Origin: Vibrio sp. 10N.261.45.E2 | GTDB taxonomy: Bacteria > Pseudomonadota > Gammaproteobacteria > Enterobacterales > Vibrionaceae | Assembly: GCF_002875705.1 (NCBI RefSeq) | Contig: NZ_MCZZ01000121.1 | Location: forward strand, 58,956 to 122,955 | DNA length: 64,000 bases | Reading direction: 5' to 3' | Shown: piece after piece, positions 27,185 to 37,453 of the stretch | Numbering within the stretch: position 1 is the stretch's first letter | Layout of the letters: the number at the start of each line of letters is the position of its first letter | The notes under the pieces: generated by a model | The model's database searches: none | Told to the model about the DNA's origin: nothing | The model's input: only the letters and a program-made list of their open reading frames with translations | Position numbers and translations under genes: made by a program

Positions 27185-29098
27185 TTACTTTTTGTCGTCT
27201 TTAACTTCTTCAAACTCCGCGTCTACCACGTCGTCGTCTTGCTTAGGTTGTTCACCAGCATCAGCACCAGCTTGTTCAGCTTGAGCTTTCTGTTGAGCAA
27301 TTTCCATTAGCTTTTGAGCTGCTTGCATAAGTTCTTGAACTTTAGCGTCGATAGCTTCTTTGTCGTTACCAGACTTAACTTCTTCTAGTGCCGTGATAGC
27401 TGCTTCGATCTTCTCTTTCTCGTCTGCAGGTAGAGCTTCACCAGCTTCTTCTACTTGCTTACGAGTACCGTGAATCATTTGGTCAGCTTGGTTACGTGCA
27501 GTTACTAGCTCTTCGAACTTTTTGTCCGCTTCTTTGTTAGCTTCTGCTTCTTGTACCATTGCTTCGATCTCTTCCTCAGACAGACCGCCTGATGCTTGGA
27601 TAGTGATCTTCTGCTCTTTACCTGTCGCTTTATCTTTAGCAGATACGTTCAGGATACCATCAGCATCTAGGTCGAATGTTACTTCGATTTGTGGCATGCC
27701 ACGTGGTGCTGGTTGGATACCTTCTAGGTTGAACTGACCAAGAGACTTGTTGTAAGTCGCTTGCTTACGCTCACCTTGAAGAACGTGGATAGTTACTGCG
27801 TTTTGGTTGTCTTCAGCTGTAGAGAACACTTGATCCGCTTTAGTAGGGATAGTTGTGTTTTTCTCGATAAGCTTAGTCATCACGCCGCCCATCGTTTCGA
27901 TACCGAAAGATAGAGGAGTAACGTCTAGTAGTAGAACGTCTTTAACGTCACCAGCTAGTACACCACCTTGAACAGCAGCACCCATTGCAACAGCTTCGTC
28001 AGGGTTCACGTCTTTACGTGGCTCTTTACCGAAGAATTCAGTTACTTTAGCTTGAACCATAGGCATACGTGTTTGACCACCAACTAGGATAACGTCAGTG
28101 ATTTCGCCTACAGATAGGTCAGCATCTGCAAGAGCAACTTTTAGTGGCTCAAGAGAACGTTGAACTAGGTCTTCAACTAGAGACTCAAGCTTCGCACGAG
28201 TCACTTTGATGTTCATGTGCTTAGGACCAGTCGCATCAGCAGTAACGTAAGGTAGGTTTACGTCAGTTTGAGTAGTAGAAGAAAGCTCGATTTTCGCTTT
28301 TTCTGCTGCTTCTTTAACACGCTGCATTGCTAGTGGATCAGCTTTAAGGTCGATACCTTGCTCTTTCTTGAACTCATCTACTAGGTAGTTGATCATGCGG
28401 TTATCGAAATCTTCACCACCAAGGTGAGTGTCACCGTTAGTTGAAAGAACTTCGAAAGTCTTCTCGCCTTCTACTTCATCGATTTCGATGATAGAGATAT
28501 CGAATGTACCACCACCAAGGTCGTATACAGCGATAGTGCGATCACCACCTTGCTTGTCTAGGCCGTAAGCTAGAGCAGCAGCAGTTGGTTCGTTGATGAT
28601 ACGTTTAACATCTAGACCAGCGATACGGCCAGCATCTTTAGTTGCTTGACGTTGAGCATCGTTGAAGTAAGCAGGAACAGTAACAACTGCGCCAGTTACT
28701 TCTTCGCCTAGGAAGTCTTCAGCTGTTTTCTTCATTTTCTTAAGAACTTCAGCAGATACTTGAGGAGCAGCCATTTTTTGGCCTTGCGCTTCAACCCATG
28801 CATCACCGTTGTCAGCCTTAACAATGTTGAAAGGCATGATTTCGATATCGCGTTGAACTTCTTCATCTTCAAAACGACGACCGATTAGACGCTTGATAGC
28901 GAATAGTGTGTTTTGAGGGTTAGTAACAGCTTGACGTTTTGCAGGTTGACCAACTAGCGTTTCGCCTTCTGTGTATGCGATTACCGATGCTGTTGTACGC
29001 TCGCCTTCAGCATTTTCAATTACGCGTGGTTTGTCGCCGTCAAGAACAGCAACACAAGAGTTAGTAGTACCTAAATCAATACCAATGATTTTACCCAT
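27185..29098 (-). CDS. dnaK: Chaperone protein DnaK (Hsp70)
   Basis: DnaK is the ATP-dependent Hsp70 that binds exposed hydrophobic peptides, working with DnaJ and GrpE. The 637-residue protein shows the three Hsp70 signatures: [14 protein letters not shown] at the N-terminus, [14 protein letters not shown] [13 protein letters not shown] in the middle of the ATPase domain, and [14 protein letters not shown] near its end. The substrate domain includes [18 protein letters not shown], and the acidic C-terminus ends [10 protein letters not shown] sigma-32 promoter lies upstream at 29227-29252. dnaJ follows on the same strand, as in other gammaproteobacteria. Confidence 0.98.
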   Translation of the reverse strand: MGKIIGIDLGTTNSCVAVLDGDKPRVIENAEGERTTASVIAYTEGETLVGQPAKRQAVTNPQNTLFAIKRLIGRRFEDEEVQRDIEIMPFNIVKADNGDAWVEAQGQKMAAPQVSAEVLKKMKKTAEDFLGEEVTGAVVTVPAYFNDAQRQATKDAGRIAGLDVKRIINEPTAAALAYGLDKQGGDRTIAVYDLGGGTFDISIIEIDEVEGEKTFEVLSTNGDTHLGGEDFDNRMINYLVDEFKKEQGIDLKADPLAMQRVKEAAEKAKIELSSTTQTDVNLPYVTADATGPKHMNIKVTRAKLESLVEDLVQRSLEPLKVALADADLSVGEITDVILVGGQTRMPMVQAKVTEFFGKEPRKDVNPDEAVAMGAAVQGGVLAGDVKDVLLLDVTPLSFGIETMGGVMTKLIEKNTTIPTKADQVFSTAEDNQNAVTIHVLQGERKQATYNKSLGQFNLEGIQPAPRGMPQIEVTFDLDADGILNVSAKDKATGKEQKITIQASGGLSEEEIEAMVQEAEANKEADKKFEELVTARNQADQMIHGTRKQVEEAGEALPADEKEKIEAAITALEEVKSGNDKEAIDAKVQELMQAAQKLMEIAQQKAQAEQAGADAGEQPKQDDDVVDAEFEEVKDDKK

Positions 29099-29226
29099 CA
29101 GGCCATCTCCGAATCTATATTATTTAGTTTTTGCTATACCCACATATGTGGGGGTGGGAATCAGGGATTCAACCCTAATACACAAAATTAAAGTGCAAAT
29201 GTAATTTGCTTTCGTATGCACCATAG

Positions 29227-29252
29227 ATAAGGGCTCACGAAGCCTTTTCAAG
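29227..29252 (-). promoter_or_regulatory. Sigma-32 heat-shock promoter of dnaK
   Basis: On the minus strand CTTGAA is followed after 13 bases by CCCTTAT, close to the sigma-32 consensus CTTGAA-N13-14-CCCCAT. It lies about 130 bases upstream of the dnaK start. The palindrome CCCACATATGTGGG at 29139-29152 lies in the resulting leader. Confidence 0.75.
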
Positions 29253-29568
29253 GGTGAAAAGGGATTTTTTTACATTTATTTTAATAAAAGGAATGATTAG
29301 GCACGAATACATATCATTACCGGCTATATAAGTCCCATAGCTGGGTTTATTCGCCCTCTATCACTCTTTCTTATAGCAAGATCCTGTTTCTGTCAGCTGA
29401 CTATAGATGAGATGCTCCTCACACAACCATTCAGACTCCACTATCGTTTGTTGAGTAAAAATAGATAAGGTGACCTTCTCACCCAATAAAAAACGGAGCC
29501 ACTTAGGCTCCGTTTATCTACTCAGGGTTTCAGCTCAGATTAAATCTATAGCGGAAAGAGTCTCTGAA
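29253..29568. other. Spacer between dnaK promoter and symporter gene, with terminator
   Basis: There is no gene here. On the minus strand AACGGAGCC-TAAGT-GGCTCCGTT followed by TTTTATT (29486-29514) is a rho-independent terminator of the symporter gene, 55 bases after its stop. The rest is unassigned A+T-rich sequence upstream of the dnaK promoter. Confidence 0.7.
29486..29514 (-). terminator. Terminator of the dicarboxylate/amino acid symporter gene
   Basis: A perfect nine-base-pair hairpin (AACGGAGCC/GGCTCCGTT, five-base loop) is followed by a T-run on the minus strand. Confidence 0.92.
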
Positions 29569-30843
29569 TTAAGCTTCTGCTTTTTGTAGCTCAGCTTCTT
29601 CGTTAGCTTCAACGCCAATTTCGTTTTCAGATTTAGCAACGATAGTGTTCACCGCTGTATCACCAACTACGTTTGAAGAAGTACAGAACATGTCACAGAT
29701 ACGGTCAACAGCAGCAACAATTGCTAGACCTTCTGGTGGTAAACCTAGTTGGTGCAATAGAACACCGACCATCACTACACCACCACCTGGAACACCACCA
29801 GCACCGATAGAAAGAAGCAGGATAGTTAGACCTAGAGTGAAGATATCAGCAGTGTTGATAGGCTGACCAAATGCGTTTGCTACGAACATAGTTGCCAGTG
29901 CGATGTAGATAGATACACCTGACATGTTCATTGTTGCACCTAGTGGTACACCGAAACCCGCTACTGATTTAGACACGTTTAGCTTGTCAGTAAGAGTGCG
30001 CATTGTTACTGGGATTGTAGCGTTCGAACTTGCTGTAGATAGTGAGAATAGAACTTGCTCACGAGTTGCACGTAGGAATTGCTTTGGAGAAATACCAGTG
30101 AATGAACCAACCATCATTGGGTAGAAGAAGAAAATCCAGAACACAAGCATTGCAACTACAAGCGCTACATAGCCAGCCACTGACATTAGCGTGTCTGCAT
30201 CCAATGTTGCACCCAGTTGAATCATCAGAGCAAATACACCGTAAGGCGCCAGGCTCATTACTAGGCCGATAAGCTTCATCATGATTTCATTAGCCATCTT
30301 GAATGTCTTGATAGCAGGGCCACCACGAGAATCAAGCGCTTGAATAGCAAGACCTGTCAAAATTGCCATGAAGATGATTTGTAGCATATCACCGCTAGCA
30401 AACGCTTCTACAGGGTTGCTAGGAACGATGTTAACAACAAGAGAGAAGATATCTGGTGTTTCTGTTGTTGTAAGCGCAATTGTCTCAGAAACCGTACCCG
30501 CTAGGTTTGCACCTGCACCTGGTTGGAAAATAAGACCAATCGTTAGCGCAGCAGAGATCGCGATGATGGTGTTAATAATGTAAAGACCAAAGGTTTTACC
30601 ACCAAGACGACCAAATGAGCGAATATCTTTTAGCTCAACAATACCGCAAACAATAGATACGTATACAAGAGGCACTACAAGCAACTTGATAAGTGATACG
30701 AACATACCACCAGCGCCTTCCGCAGCACCAAGTAGGTAAGTGTCAAAAATAGCGATTCCGCTGAATAGGTACTGAATAGCAGTACCAATAAGTAGGCCGG
30801 CAAACAAGCCTACAAAAATCTTACTTGAGAGCGATTTATCCAT
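29569..30843 (-). CDS. Dicarboxylate/amino acid:cation symporter (DAACS family)
   Basis: This is an inner-membrane symporter of 424 residues with about eight transmembrane segments and two re-entrant loops. The serine-rich hairpin FSLSTASSNATIPVTM and the ligand region PLGATMNMSGVSIYIALA are the family signatures. Here NMDG is replaced by NMSG, as in some SstT-like members. The C-terminal hairpin includes AGGVPGGGVVMVGVLL and DRICDMFCTSSNVVGD. Substrates in the family are glutamate, aspartate, C4-dicarboxylates or serine/threonine, and the exact one is not readable. It is monocistronic, with a 388-base spacer to grpE. Confidence 0.87.
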   Translation of the reverse strand: MDKSLSSKIFVGLFAGLLIGTAIQYLFSGIAIFDTYLLGAAEGAGGMFVSLIKLLVVPLVYVSIVCGIVELKDIRSFGRLGGKTFGLYIINTIIAISAALTIGLIFQPGAGANLAGTVSETIALTTTETPDIFSLVVNIVPSNPVEAFASGDMLQIIFMAILTGLAIQALDSRGGPAIKTFKMANEIMMKLIGLVMSLAPYGVFALMIQLGATLDADTLMSVAGYVALVVAMLVFWIFFFYPMMVGSFTGISPKQFLRATREQVLFSLSTASSNATIPVTMRTLTDKLNVSKSVAGFGVPLGATMNMSGVSIYIALATMFVANAFGQPINTADIFTLGLTILLLSIGAGGVPGGGVVMVGVLLHQLGLPPEGLAIVAAVDRICDMFCTSSNVVGDTAVNTIVAKSENEIGVEANEEAELQKAEA

Positions 30844-31231
30844 CGTTCTTCTCCAGTTTGTTGTGTTTGAAATTTGTACTTTTATAGTTGTATATGCGAC
30901 TAAAATCGCTATATGGCAGTGGATTTTACATACAATGATAACAATTAAAAGTATTTATTTACAAAAACATCACAAATGTGACATCAAAACATTCACTCAA
31001 TCACAACAAGTTTCATAACACAAAACTCTAAACAGCTGATCTGAATAAAATTAAAAGAACGACATTCTTAATGCGGTTTTGATGCTTATTTACGTGGATT
31101 CTCAAGTTATAGGCACAAAAAAAGAGAGGCATAGACCTCTCTTTTTGTTTTACGCAAACCAGTGATTTATTTTGTCGTGGCGACTGACTTAGTCAATGTA
31201 CCAGTCAATCACTTGGCAACGTAATACGTAA
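30844..31231. other. Spacer with symporter promoter and grpE terminator
   Basis: There is no gene here. The A+T-rich half near the symporter contains several TGTGA/TCACA half-sites, but no clean CRP dyad. The half near grpE holds the terminator at 31120-31146. Confidence 0.4.
31120..31146 (-). terminator. Terminator of grpE
   Basis: AAAGAGAGG and CCTCTCTTT form a nine-base-pair stem. T-runs flank both ends, so it can work on both strands. It lies about 85 bases after the grpE stop. Confidence 0.85.
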
Positions 31232-31813
31232 TTACTTAGCAACCATAACCATCGCAGGGCGAACCACACGACCGTTTAGTTCGTAGCCTTTTTGCATTAC
31301 GAACATAACCGTGTTTGATTCATGATCTGGGCTTTCTTGGATAGACATCGCTTGATGGAATTCAGGGTTGAACACTTCACCTTCAGGATTGATCTCTTTA
31401 AGACCAAACTTAGCAACGGTATCTACGAACGTTTTGTGCGTTAGCTCAACACCTTCAAACAGTGGCTTAACCACTTCGTTTTCAGCATCTGCCGCTTGCA
31501 TTGCACGCTCTAGGTTGTCGATTACAGGAAGTAGACCTTCAGCAAACTTGTTTAAAGCGAATTTACGCGCTTTATCAATTTCTTGCTCGCTACGGCGACG
31601 CATGTTTTCAACTTCAGCTTTTGCGCGAAGAACAGAATCTTGCTGCTCTTTCACTTTAGATTCGCTAGAAAGCAGTGCTGCTTCTAGTTGAGCGATTTTT
31701 GCTTCCTGCTCATCAGCAGCGTCTTCGTTCAGTTCAGCTTCTTCAACTTTCTCAGCTTCAGCAATGATCTGATCTAGCTCTTCTTCGGTTACTTTGTTTT
31801 CTTCGTTGCTCAT
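31232..31813 (-). CDS. grpE: Nucleotide exchange factor GrpE
   Basis: GrpE releases ADP from DnaK. The protein of 193 residues has an acidic N-terminus, a long coiled coil (about 40-105; [37 protein letters not shown]) and the C-terminal beta-domain with the family signature [10 protein letters not shown]...[19 protein letters not shown]. The ATG at 31813 has GGAG five bases upstream. The longer frame upstream was rejected because it has no ribosome site. A near-perfect sigma-32 promoter lies at 31910-31935. It is divergent from nadK. Confidence 0.96.
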   Translation of the reverse strand: MSNEENKVTEEELDQIIAEAEKVEEAELNEDAADEQEAKIAQLEAALLSSESKVKEQQDSVLRAKAEVENMRRRSEQEIDKARKFALNKFAEGLLPVIDNLERAMQAADAENEVVKPLFEGVELTHKTFVDTVAKFGLKEINPEGEVFNPEFHQAMSIQESPDHESNTVMFVMQKGYELNGRVVRPAMVMVAK

Positions 31814-31909
31814 GATATCTCCAGAATTCGTTTTCAATGCAAGTGACAGGCGTGTTTGCGCCCCAAATTGATATAAAACACTCGCATAGACGTTCAACTT
31901 GCCTTTATT

Positions 31910-31935
31910 ATGGGGATGAAGAATTTTGATTCAAG
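31910..31935 (-). promoter_or_regulatory. Sigma-32 heat-shock promoter of grpE
   Basis: On the minus strand CTTGAA-N14-CCCCAT is an exact match to the sigma-32 consensus. It lies about 100 bases upstream of the grpE start. It overlaps the nadK promoter region. Confidence 0.88.
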
Positions 31936-31956
31936 CCTAATTCGTTTGGAAACGTT

Positions 31957-32841
31957 ATGAAAAAGCCATTTGAAGTCATCGCCATTATCGGTAAACCTCG
32001 AGATCAGCAAGCAATTCAGACGCATAGAGAGATCTATCAGTGGTTAAGTGCTGAGGGATACCAAGTGTTTGTTGATGACAGACTCGCCACTATTTTAGAC
32101 GACATCCCAAAAGAACATTTTTCTAGCCTGATTGAATTAGGTAAACGTGCCGATCTCGCCATTGTAGTCGGTGGTGATGGAAATATGCTCGGTGCTGCTA
32201 GAATTTTGTCACGTTTCGACATTTCAGTGATTGGTGTCAACCGAGGTAATCTTGGTTTCCTTACCGACCTCAACCCTGAAAACTTCCAGAGTGCGCTCAC
32301 CGATGTACTCAAAGGCGAGTTCATGGAAGAAGAACGCTTCTTACTTGAAACGGAAATTCATCGTCACGGCCAAATAAAAAGCCACAACGCCGCACTCAAC
32401 GAAGCAGTACTCCACCCCGGTCAAGTTGCGCACATGATCGAGTTCGAAGTGTATATCGATGACAGCTTTGCTTTCTCACAACGTTCTGATGGTTTGATTG
32501 TCTCAACTCCGACAGGTTCTACCGCGTATTCTCTTTCTGGTGGTGGTCCAATCCTATCATCAAGCCTAAATGCGATCTCATTAGTGCCAATGTTCCCACA
32601 CACCCTTTCAAGTCGCCCACTTGTGGTAGATGGAAAGCGTCGTATCAAGCTAATCGTATCACCTGATAACCGCGGAACTCAGGAAGTAAGCTGCGATGGT
32701 CAAATCTCGCTGCCGGTTTCTCCTGGCGATGAGATCCACATTTACCAAAGCCCGAACGTGCTCAAGCTGATCCACCCTAAAGACTACAACTACTACCATG
32801 TCCTACGTAACAAACTAGGCTGGTCGAGTAAGCTGTTCTAA
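31957..32841 (+). CDS. nadK: NAD kinase
   Basis: NadK phosphorylates NAD to NADP and is the only route to NADP in most bacteria. The 294-residue protein has the catalytic [11 protein letters not shown] loop near residue 71 and the [11 protein letters not shown] segment. The second NAD-binding motif is [22 protein letters not shown]. Length and order match E. coli NadK (292). It is divergent from grpE and ends at a strong terminator before the recN operators. Confidence 0.96.
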   Translation: MKKPFEVIAIIGKPRDQQAIQTHREIYQWLSAEGYQVFVDDRLATILDDIPKEHFSSLIELGKRADLAIVVGGDGNMLGAARILSRFDISVIGVNRGNLGFLTDLNPENFQSALTDVLKGEFMEEERFLLETEIHRHGQIKSHNAALNEAVLHPGQVAHMIEFEVYIDDSFAFSQRSDGLIVSTPTGSTAYSLSGGGPILSSSLNAISLVPMFPHTLSSRPLVVDGKRRIKLIVSPDNRGTQEVSCDGQISLPVSPGDEIHIYQSPNVLKLIHPKDYNYYHVLRNKLGWSSKLF

Positions 32842-32862
32842 GTAAAAAAACGAATGACTTTG

Positions 32863-32892
32863 AAAGGCTGACGACGTTCGTCAGCCTTTTTT
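32863..32892 (+). terminator. Terminator of nadK
   Basis: AAGGCTGACGA and TCGTCAGCCTT pair around a short loop, followed by TTTTATT. Confidence 0.92.
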
Positions 32893-33056
32893 ATTGCCAC
32901 TAAGACGCCCACCAGCTCTACCTTCACACCTACCCCAGAGATCGTTACTCCCAAGAAGGACGAACAACTGAGTTAGGAATCTATAGCGGTTTCAGTGATC
33001 TACAGACAAGTTTAATTCTGAGAGCTGTCGCAAAAAATTTTCACCTGACGACTTTA

Positions 33057-33112
33057 CTGTATAAAGAAACAGTATATACTGAACTTATATACAGTATTGT
33101 TCAGTTATACAG
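33057..33112 (+). promoter_or_regulatory. Three tandem LexA boxes upstream of recN
   Basis: Three SOS-type boxes lie just before recN. At 33057-33072 CTGTATAAAGAAACAG is a perfect CTGT-N8-ACAG. At 33079-33094 CTGAACTTATATACAG and at 33097-33112 TTGTTCAGTTATACAG each have one mismatch. recN in E. coli also has multiple LexA sites, so tight SOS repression is expected. The last box ends 10 bases before the start codon. Confidence 0.88.
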
Positions 33113-33122
33113 GTAAATAAAA

Positions 33123-34787
33123 ATGCTGGCTCATTTAAGTGTTAATAATTTCGCTATTGTTAAGTCTTTACAGCTAGAACTCTCTAAAGGCATGACAACA
33201 ATCACCGGGGAAACTGGTGCGGGTAAATCTATCGCTATTGACGCTTTAGGCTTATGTCTTGGAGGAAGATCAGATGCAGGAATGGTTCGACAAGGTGAAG
33301 AAAAAACCGAAGTCAGTGCCGCTTTTTTACTTGAGAACAATCTGCACGCTACCCGCTGGTTAGAAGACAACGAACTACTTGATGGCAGTGAGTGCATCCT
33401 GCGCAGAACTATCTCTAAAGAAGGTCGCTCTCGCGCATTCATCAACGGCAGCCCGGTTCCTCTTTCGCAATTGAAATCACTTGGCCAACTGCTGATCAAC
33501 ATTCATGGTCAACATGCTCATCACCAGTTAATGAAGAGCGACTACCAAATGGCCATGCTTGATCAATATGCAGGTCACTTGAACCTATTGAAATCGACAC
33601 GTAATGCTTACCAAGCGTGGCGACAAGCGGATAACCACTTAAAAGAGTTACGTGAAAATAGCCAGCAAAACCAAGCTCAAAAACAACTACTTGAGTACCA
33701 AATCAAAGAGTTAAATGAGCTGTCTATTGGGGAGGAAGAATATGAAGACCTCGAACAAGAGCATAAGCGCCTCTCCAATAGCGGAGAACTGGCCACAACC
33801 TGTCAGCAAGCTATCGAGCTTATTTATGAAGGCGAAGAAGTTAATGCGCTTGGTATTCTGCAATCGGCCAATAACTCCTTAATTCAGTTAGCTGAACTAG
33901 ATGAAAGATTGGCTGAGTTACCGAACTTGCTTTCTGAAGCGATAATTCAGATCGAAGAAACCAACAACGAGCTAAGAACATACCTAGACTGCATTGATGT
34001 TGATCCCGGTCGTATGGCTTACGTTGAGGAGCGTTTCTCTAAAGTGATGTCGATGTCTCGTAAACACCACGTATTACCTGAAGAGCTTTATAAGCACCAT
34101 CAAGACTTGCTACAACAAGTTGAAGCGCTGGATTGCTCTGATGAAAAGTTGGAAGAACTAGCAAACGAAGTAGAAAACCAATACCAATCGTTCGTTGCTA
34201 AATCAGAAAAGCTTCATAAATCTCGAGCTCGTTACGCAAAAGAGCTAAACAAACTGATCACACAAAGCATGCACGAACTGAGCATGGAAAAAGCCCAGTT
34301 TGCCATTGAAGTGAGTAACACTAATACGCACCCTTCTCCTTTGGGTATGGATAACGTGACCTTCATTGTTTCGACCAACCCAGGTCAACCAATGCAGCCA
34401 ATTGCTAAAGTGGCCTCTGGTGGTGAGTTATCACGAATCTCGCTGGCGATTCAGGTGATCACCGCACAAAAAGTAGATACACCAAGCCTGATTTTCGATG
34501 AAGTCGATGTGGGTATCAGTGGACCAACCGCTGCGGTTGTCGGAAAAATGCTACGTAAGCTCGGCGAATCAACCCAAGTTATGTGTGTGACGCACTTACC
34601 TCAAGTGGCAGGTTGTGGACACCAACAACTGTTTGTAGCCAAGAACACGAAATCAGGCAAAACAGAGACCCAAATGCACACGCTTGATGAGCAACAACGC
34701 GTTTCAGAACTGGCTCGACTGCTTGGAGGCAGCCAGATTACCGAATCGACGCTTGCCAATGCAAAAGAGTTATTAATCGCAGCTTAG
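33123..34787 (+). CDS. recN: DNA repair protein RecN
   Basis: RecN is an SMC-like ATPase that gathers DNA at double-strand breaks during recombination repair. The 554-residue protein has Walker A at residues 29-36 (GETGAGKS), a central coiled coil (about 155-370), the ABC signature [13 protein letters not shown] and Walker [16 protein letters not shown]. Length matches E. coli RecN (553). Three LexA boxes lie directly upstream. It is followed after 167 bases by bamE. Confidence 0.96.
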   Translation: MLAHLSVNNFAIVKSLQLELSKGMTTITGETGAGKSIAIDALGLCLGGRSDAGMVRQGEEKTEVSAAFLLENNLHATRWLEDNELLDGSECILRRTISKEGRSRAFINGSPVPLSQLKSLGQLLINIHGQHAHHQLMKSDYQMAMLDQYAGHLNLLKSTRNAYQAWRQADNHLKELRENSQQNQAQKQLLEYQIKELNELSIGEEEYEDLEQEHKRLSNSGELATTCQQAIELIYEGEEVNALGILQSANNSLIQLAELDERLAELPNLLSEAIIQIEETNNELRTYLDCIDVDPGRMAYVEERFSKVMSMSRKHHVLPEELYKHHQDLLQQVEALDCSDEKLEELANEVENQYQSFVAKSEKLHKSRARYAKELNKLITQSMHELSMEKAQFAIEVSNTNTHPSPLGMDNVTFIVSTNPGQPMQPIAKVASGGELSRISLAIQVITAQKVDTPSLIFDEVDVGISGPTAAVVGKMLRKLGESTQVMCVTHLPQVAGCGHQQLFVAKNTKSGKTETQMHTLDEQQRVSELARLLGGSQITESTLANAKELLIAA

Positions 34788-34954
34788 GTTACATATTCAG
34801 CAACTTTCTGATAATTTACCCAAAAATCTTGGCAATTTTGCAACTTAATTCAAAATTGCCAGTCATAACAAGCTCAAAGCGCAAGGAGCTTTTTACTTCT
34901 TGCTGGAGCTTGTTTATTATCAGGCAGTATTTTAGCGAAGAAAGATCTCAAACT

Positions 34955-35314
34955 ATGCGAATTAAAAAGTGGTTAGTTGCAGTTCCACTTGCACTAACAA
35001 TGTTGACCGGTTGCTCCCTACTAGAGAAGTTGGTTTATCGAATTGACATCAATCAGGGTAACTATGTTGAACAAGAAGCTGTCGACCAGCTCAAGTTTGG
35101 CATGACAAAAACACAAGTTCGTTACGTTATGGGCTCACCTATGCTTATCGAAAATGGCTACCCTGATACGTGGTACTACATTTACCACCACCAAAAAGGC
35201 CACGAAGACCCGATTCAGAAAAACCTTGTTGTGAACTTTGATGCCACTGGCACCCTAGTAACGATCAATGGTGACTTTGAAGCCAGTGATGAGTTCTTCG
35301 AAAGCCTTCGCTAG
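34955..35314 (+). CDS. bamE: Outer membrane assembly lipoprotein BamE
   Basis: BamE (SmpA) is a small lipoprotein of the BAM complex that inserts beta-barrel proteins into the outer membrane. The 119-residue protein has a signal peptide ending in the lipobox LTGC (about residue 20) and the SmpA/OmlA fold with [19 protein letters not shown] and [18 protein letters not shown]. The ATG at 34955 gives the known start MRIKKW. The 42 extra in-frame residues upstream were rejected. It has its own terminator and is convergent with rnfH. Confidence 0.93.
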   Translation: MRIKKWLVAVPLALTMLTGCSLLEKLVYRIDINQGNYVEQEAVDQLKFGMTKTQVRYVMGSPMLIENGYPDTWYYIYHHQKGHEDPIQKNLVVNFDATGTLVTINGDFEASDEFFESLR

Positions 35315-35344
35315 CTTTCAGTCGACAAAGCAAGAATCACAAAG

Positions 35345-35368
35345 GCCTGCTCAATCAGCAGGCTTTTT
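35345..35368 (+). terminator. Terminator of bamE
   Basis: GCCTGCT-CAATC-AGCAGGC is a seven-base-pair hairpin followed by five T. Confidence 0.88.
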
Positions 35369-35413
35369 AATACCCGCTAACAAATTCATATGCGTTGTCT
35401 AACCTGCAGGCAT

Positions 35414-35440
35414 AAAAAAGCTCGCCAACATAGCGAGCTC
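35414..35440 (-). terminator. Terminator of ratA-rnfH
   Basis: On the minus strand AGCTCGC and GCGAGCT pair around a loop, followed by TTTTTTA. It ends the ratA-rnfH transcript. Confidence 0.85.
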
Positions 35441-35466
35441 TTCTCAATCAAAATCGTTTTACAATA

Positions 35467-35775
35467 CTACTTGGCAGCAGCGGCTTTCGCTTGTTCTGCA
35501 CGTTTACGGCGAATCTCTTTTGGATCAGCCAATAATGCACGATAGATTTCGATACGGTCTTTATCACGCACCGTCGCATCTAACTTAACGTTACGGCTGA
35601 ATACACCAACCTTGTTCTTCGCCAAGTCGATCTCTGGATACAACTCCAATACACCTGACTGCGCGATAATCTCTTCGACGGTCGCGTTCTTGTTCACAAC
35701 TAAGGTAAACACACGCTGCTCGTGTGGAAGTGCAAACACAACTTCTACGTGGATCATATCTGATTCAATAGTCAT
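35467..35775 (-). CDS. rnfH: RnfH family protein (UPF0125, RatB)
   Basis: This protein of 102 residues has the ubiquitin-like RnfH fold. [19 protein letters not shown] opens the domain, and [27 protein letters not shown] is the conserved core. The Lys/Arg/Ala-rich C-terminus ([14 protein letters not shown]) is also typical. Function is unknown. It was once called the antitoxin RatB, but that role is not supported. It lies three bases after ratA, so the two are coupled. Confidence 0.9.
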   Translation of the reverse strand: MTIESDMIHVEVVFALPHEQRVFTLVVNKNATVEEIIAQSGVLELYPEIDLAKNKVGVFSRNVKLDATVRDKDRIEIYRALLADPKEIRRKRAEQAKAAAAK

Positions 35776-35778
35776 GGT

Positions 35779-36207
35779 TTAGTAAACCTGTTTCGCGCGT
35801 TGGGTAAAAGCACTGACCATATTACTCGTCAGCTCATTGAAAATCTTACCAAAAGCCATTTCAATCATACGGCTAGAGAATTCAAATTCTAGCTTAAGTT
35901 CAACCTTACAAGCTTGCTCGTCGAGCGGTGTAAAATACCAACCACCCTGCAGCTTTTTAAAGGGGCCATCTACCAGTTCCATCAAGATCTCAGCACCTTC
36001 CGCTAAACGGTTAGACGTAGTAAATGTTTTGCTGATACCGGCTTTAGAGACATCAACCGAAGCCACCATAGTTGAATCTGAAGATTCGATCACACGTGAA
36101 CCAGAACATCCTGGCAAAAACTCGTGATAACGAGCAACATCATTGACCAGGCTGAACATCTGGTCGGCACTAAACGACACTAATGCTGAACGAGTAACCT
36201 TTGGCAT
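35779..36207 (-). CDS. ratA: RatA family protein (COQ10/START-like)
   Basis: This protein of 142 residues has the SRPBCC (START) fold of the COQ10/RatA group: SALVSFSADQMFSLVNDVARY, EFLPGC, and GPFKKLQGGWYF. In E. coli RatA was reported to block 70S ribosome association. Relatives bind ubiquinone and support respiration. Which role applies here is open. It is the first gene of the ratA-rnfH pair and is divergent from smpB. That arrangement is conserved in gammaproteobacteria. Confidence 0.9.
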   Translation of the reverse strand: MPKVTRSALVSFSADQMFSLVNDVARYHEFLPGCSGSRVIESSDSTMVASVDVSKAGISKTFTTSNRLAEGAEILMELVDGPFKKLQGGWYFTPLDEQACKVELKLEFEFSSRMIEMAFGKIFNELTSNMVSAFTQRAKQVY

Positions 36208-36326
36208 ATAGACTCCTGTTAAAGACAGCGTTACATTAACACAAACTGCAATTTTAATTGTATTGGGCCAGAGCGCAAATAAAAAGGATTCCCCATCTAG
36301 GGCGCAATCCGTATAATGGGGCCATT

Positions 36327-36812
36327 ATGGCAAAGAATAAATCAAAATCAAAAGCCGGTAGCAATACCATTGCGCTTAATAAGAAAGCTCGCCACGAATA
36401 TTTCATCGATGATGAGATAGAAGCGGGGCTTGAGCTACAAGGCTGGGAAGTAAAATCCCTACGTGAAGGCAAAACCAATATCGCAGAAAGCTACGTTTAC
36501 ATCCGAGATGGCGAAGCATTCATCAGTGGTATGACGATTACTCCGCTAACTCAAGCGAGTACTCATATCGTGGCGAACCCAACACGTATTCGTAAACTCC
36601 TTATGTCGAGAAAAGAACTCGACAACCTTATCGGTCGTATTAACCGTGAAGGCATGACACTTGTCGCAACCGCACTTTACTGGTCTCGCTCTTGGGCGAA
36701 GATTAAAGTTGGCGTTGCGAAAGGTAAAAAGCTGCACGATAAACGTACTGATATGAAAGAAAAAGATTGGGCGAGAGATAAAGCACGAATTATGAAGAGT
36801 AATTTGCGCTAA
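36327..36812 (+). CDS. smpB: SsrA-binding protein SmpB
   Basis: SmpB binds tmRNA and brings it to stalled ribosomes for trans-translation. The 161-residue protein has the OB-fold core with [34 protein letters not shown] and the C-terminal tail [19 protein letters not shown]. The ATG at 36327 gives the standard start [10 protein letters not shown]. An in-frame upstream ATG at 36258 was rejected. The ssrA gene follows after 66 bases, so protein and RNA partner sit side by side. Confidence 0.96.
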   Translation: MAKNKSKSKAGSNTIALNKKARHEYFIDDEIEAGLELQGWEVKSLREGKTNIAESYVYIRDGEAFISGMTITPLTQASTHIVANPTRIRKLLMSRKELDNLIGRINREGMTLVATALYWSRSWAKIKVGVAKGKKLHDKRTDMKEKDWARDKARIMKSNLR

Positions 36813-36878
36813 TTTTAAGCACTTAAACGCACAGTGCTAGACAGGTTAAGCTTTTCTGGTACTATGCAAATAACACTT

Positions 36879-37245
36879 GGGGCTGATTTAGGATTCGACA
36901 GGAATTTTGAAGTCTGAGGTGCATGCCGTGGGGCGGTTGGCCACGTAAAAAGCCGCAAAAAAATAGTCGCAAACGACGAAAACTACGCACTAGCAGCTTA
37001 ATAACCTGCTCAGAGCTCTCTTACCCTAGCTTCCGCTCGTAAGACGGGGACCAATAAGAGATCAAACCCAAACTAGCTAGCGTGGCTTCTCCCACCTGAG
37101 AGGAAAAGCGCGAATTATAATTCAGGTTAGCCTTTAACTAGCGTGTCGGTTCGCAGGTTGCTGGTGAAATTAAAGATCGACTAAGCATGTAGTACCAATG
37201 ATGAATGATTTTTGGACGCGGGTTCAACTCCCGCCAGCTCCACCA
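36879..37245 (+). ncRNA. ssrA: Transfer-messenger RNA (tmRNA)
   Basis: This is a tmRNA of about 367 bases. The 5' end is GGGGCTGATTTAGGATTCGA and the 3' end has the T-arm GGGTTCAACTCCC and ends in CCA. The tag reading frame at 36969-37001 encodes ANDENYALAA followed by TAA. The tag marks incomplete proteins for ClpXP and related proteases. It lies after smpB and ends at a rho-independent terminator. The 3' end of ssrA is a common integration site for islands, but no integrase or duplicated end is present here. Confidence 0.97.
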
Positions 37246-37256
37246 AACGTTTGGAA

Positions 37257-37289
37257 AGGGCCAACTCGAAAGAGTTGGCCCTTTTTGTT
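37257..37289 (+). terminator. Terminator of ssrA
   Basis: AGGGCCAACTC and GAGTTGGCCCT pair around a four-base loop, followed by five T. Confidence 0.93.
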
Positions 37290-37377
37290 TGTCTGCACTT
37301 AGTGCACTAATAGTAAAACCACTTAAACAACAATCATTTAGATCTTATTTAATCAATATGAAAAACAGGCACCCAAC

Positions 37378-37412
37378 AAAAAGCCACACATTCCAATACT
37401 GAAATGTGTGGC
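37378..37412 (-). terminator. Terminator of the retropepsin-like gene
   Basis: On the minus strand GCCACACATT and AATGTGTGGC form a ten-base-pair stem, followed by a T-run. It lies 42 bases after the stop of the gene at 37454. Confidence 0.9.
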
Positions 37413-37453
37413 CGCTTAGAGCTGTTTTATTTCGCGTTTATTAAGCTGACTCG

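Noticed and set aside
30950..31010. CRP site before the symporter gene
   Set aside because: Several TGTGA/TCACA half-sites are present, but none forms the proper 22-base dyad.
32935..32990. REP-like palindrome between nadK and recN
   Set aside because: The sequence resembles degenerate Vibrio repeats, but the arms do not pair well enough to call.
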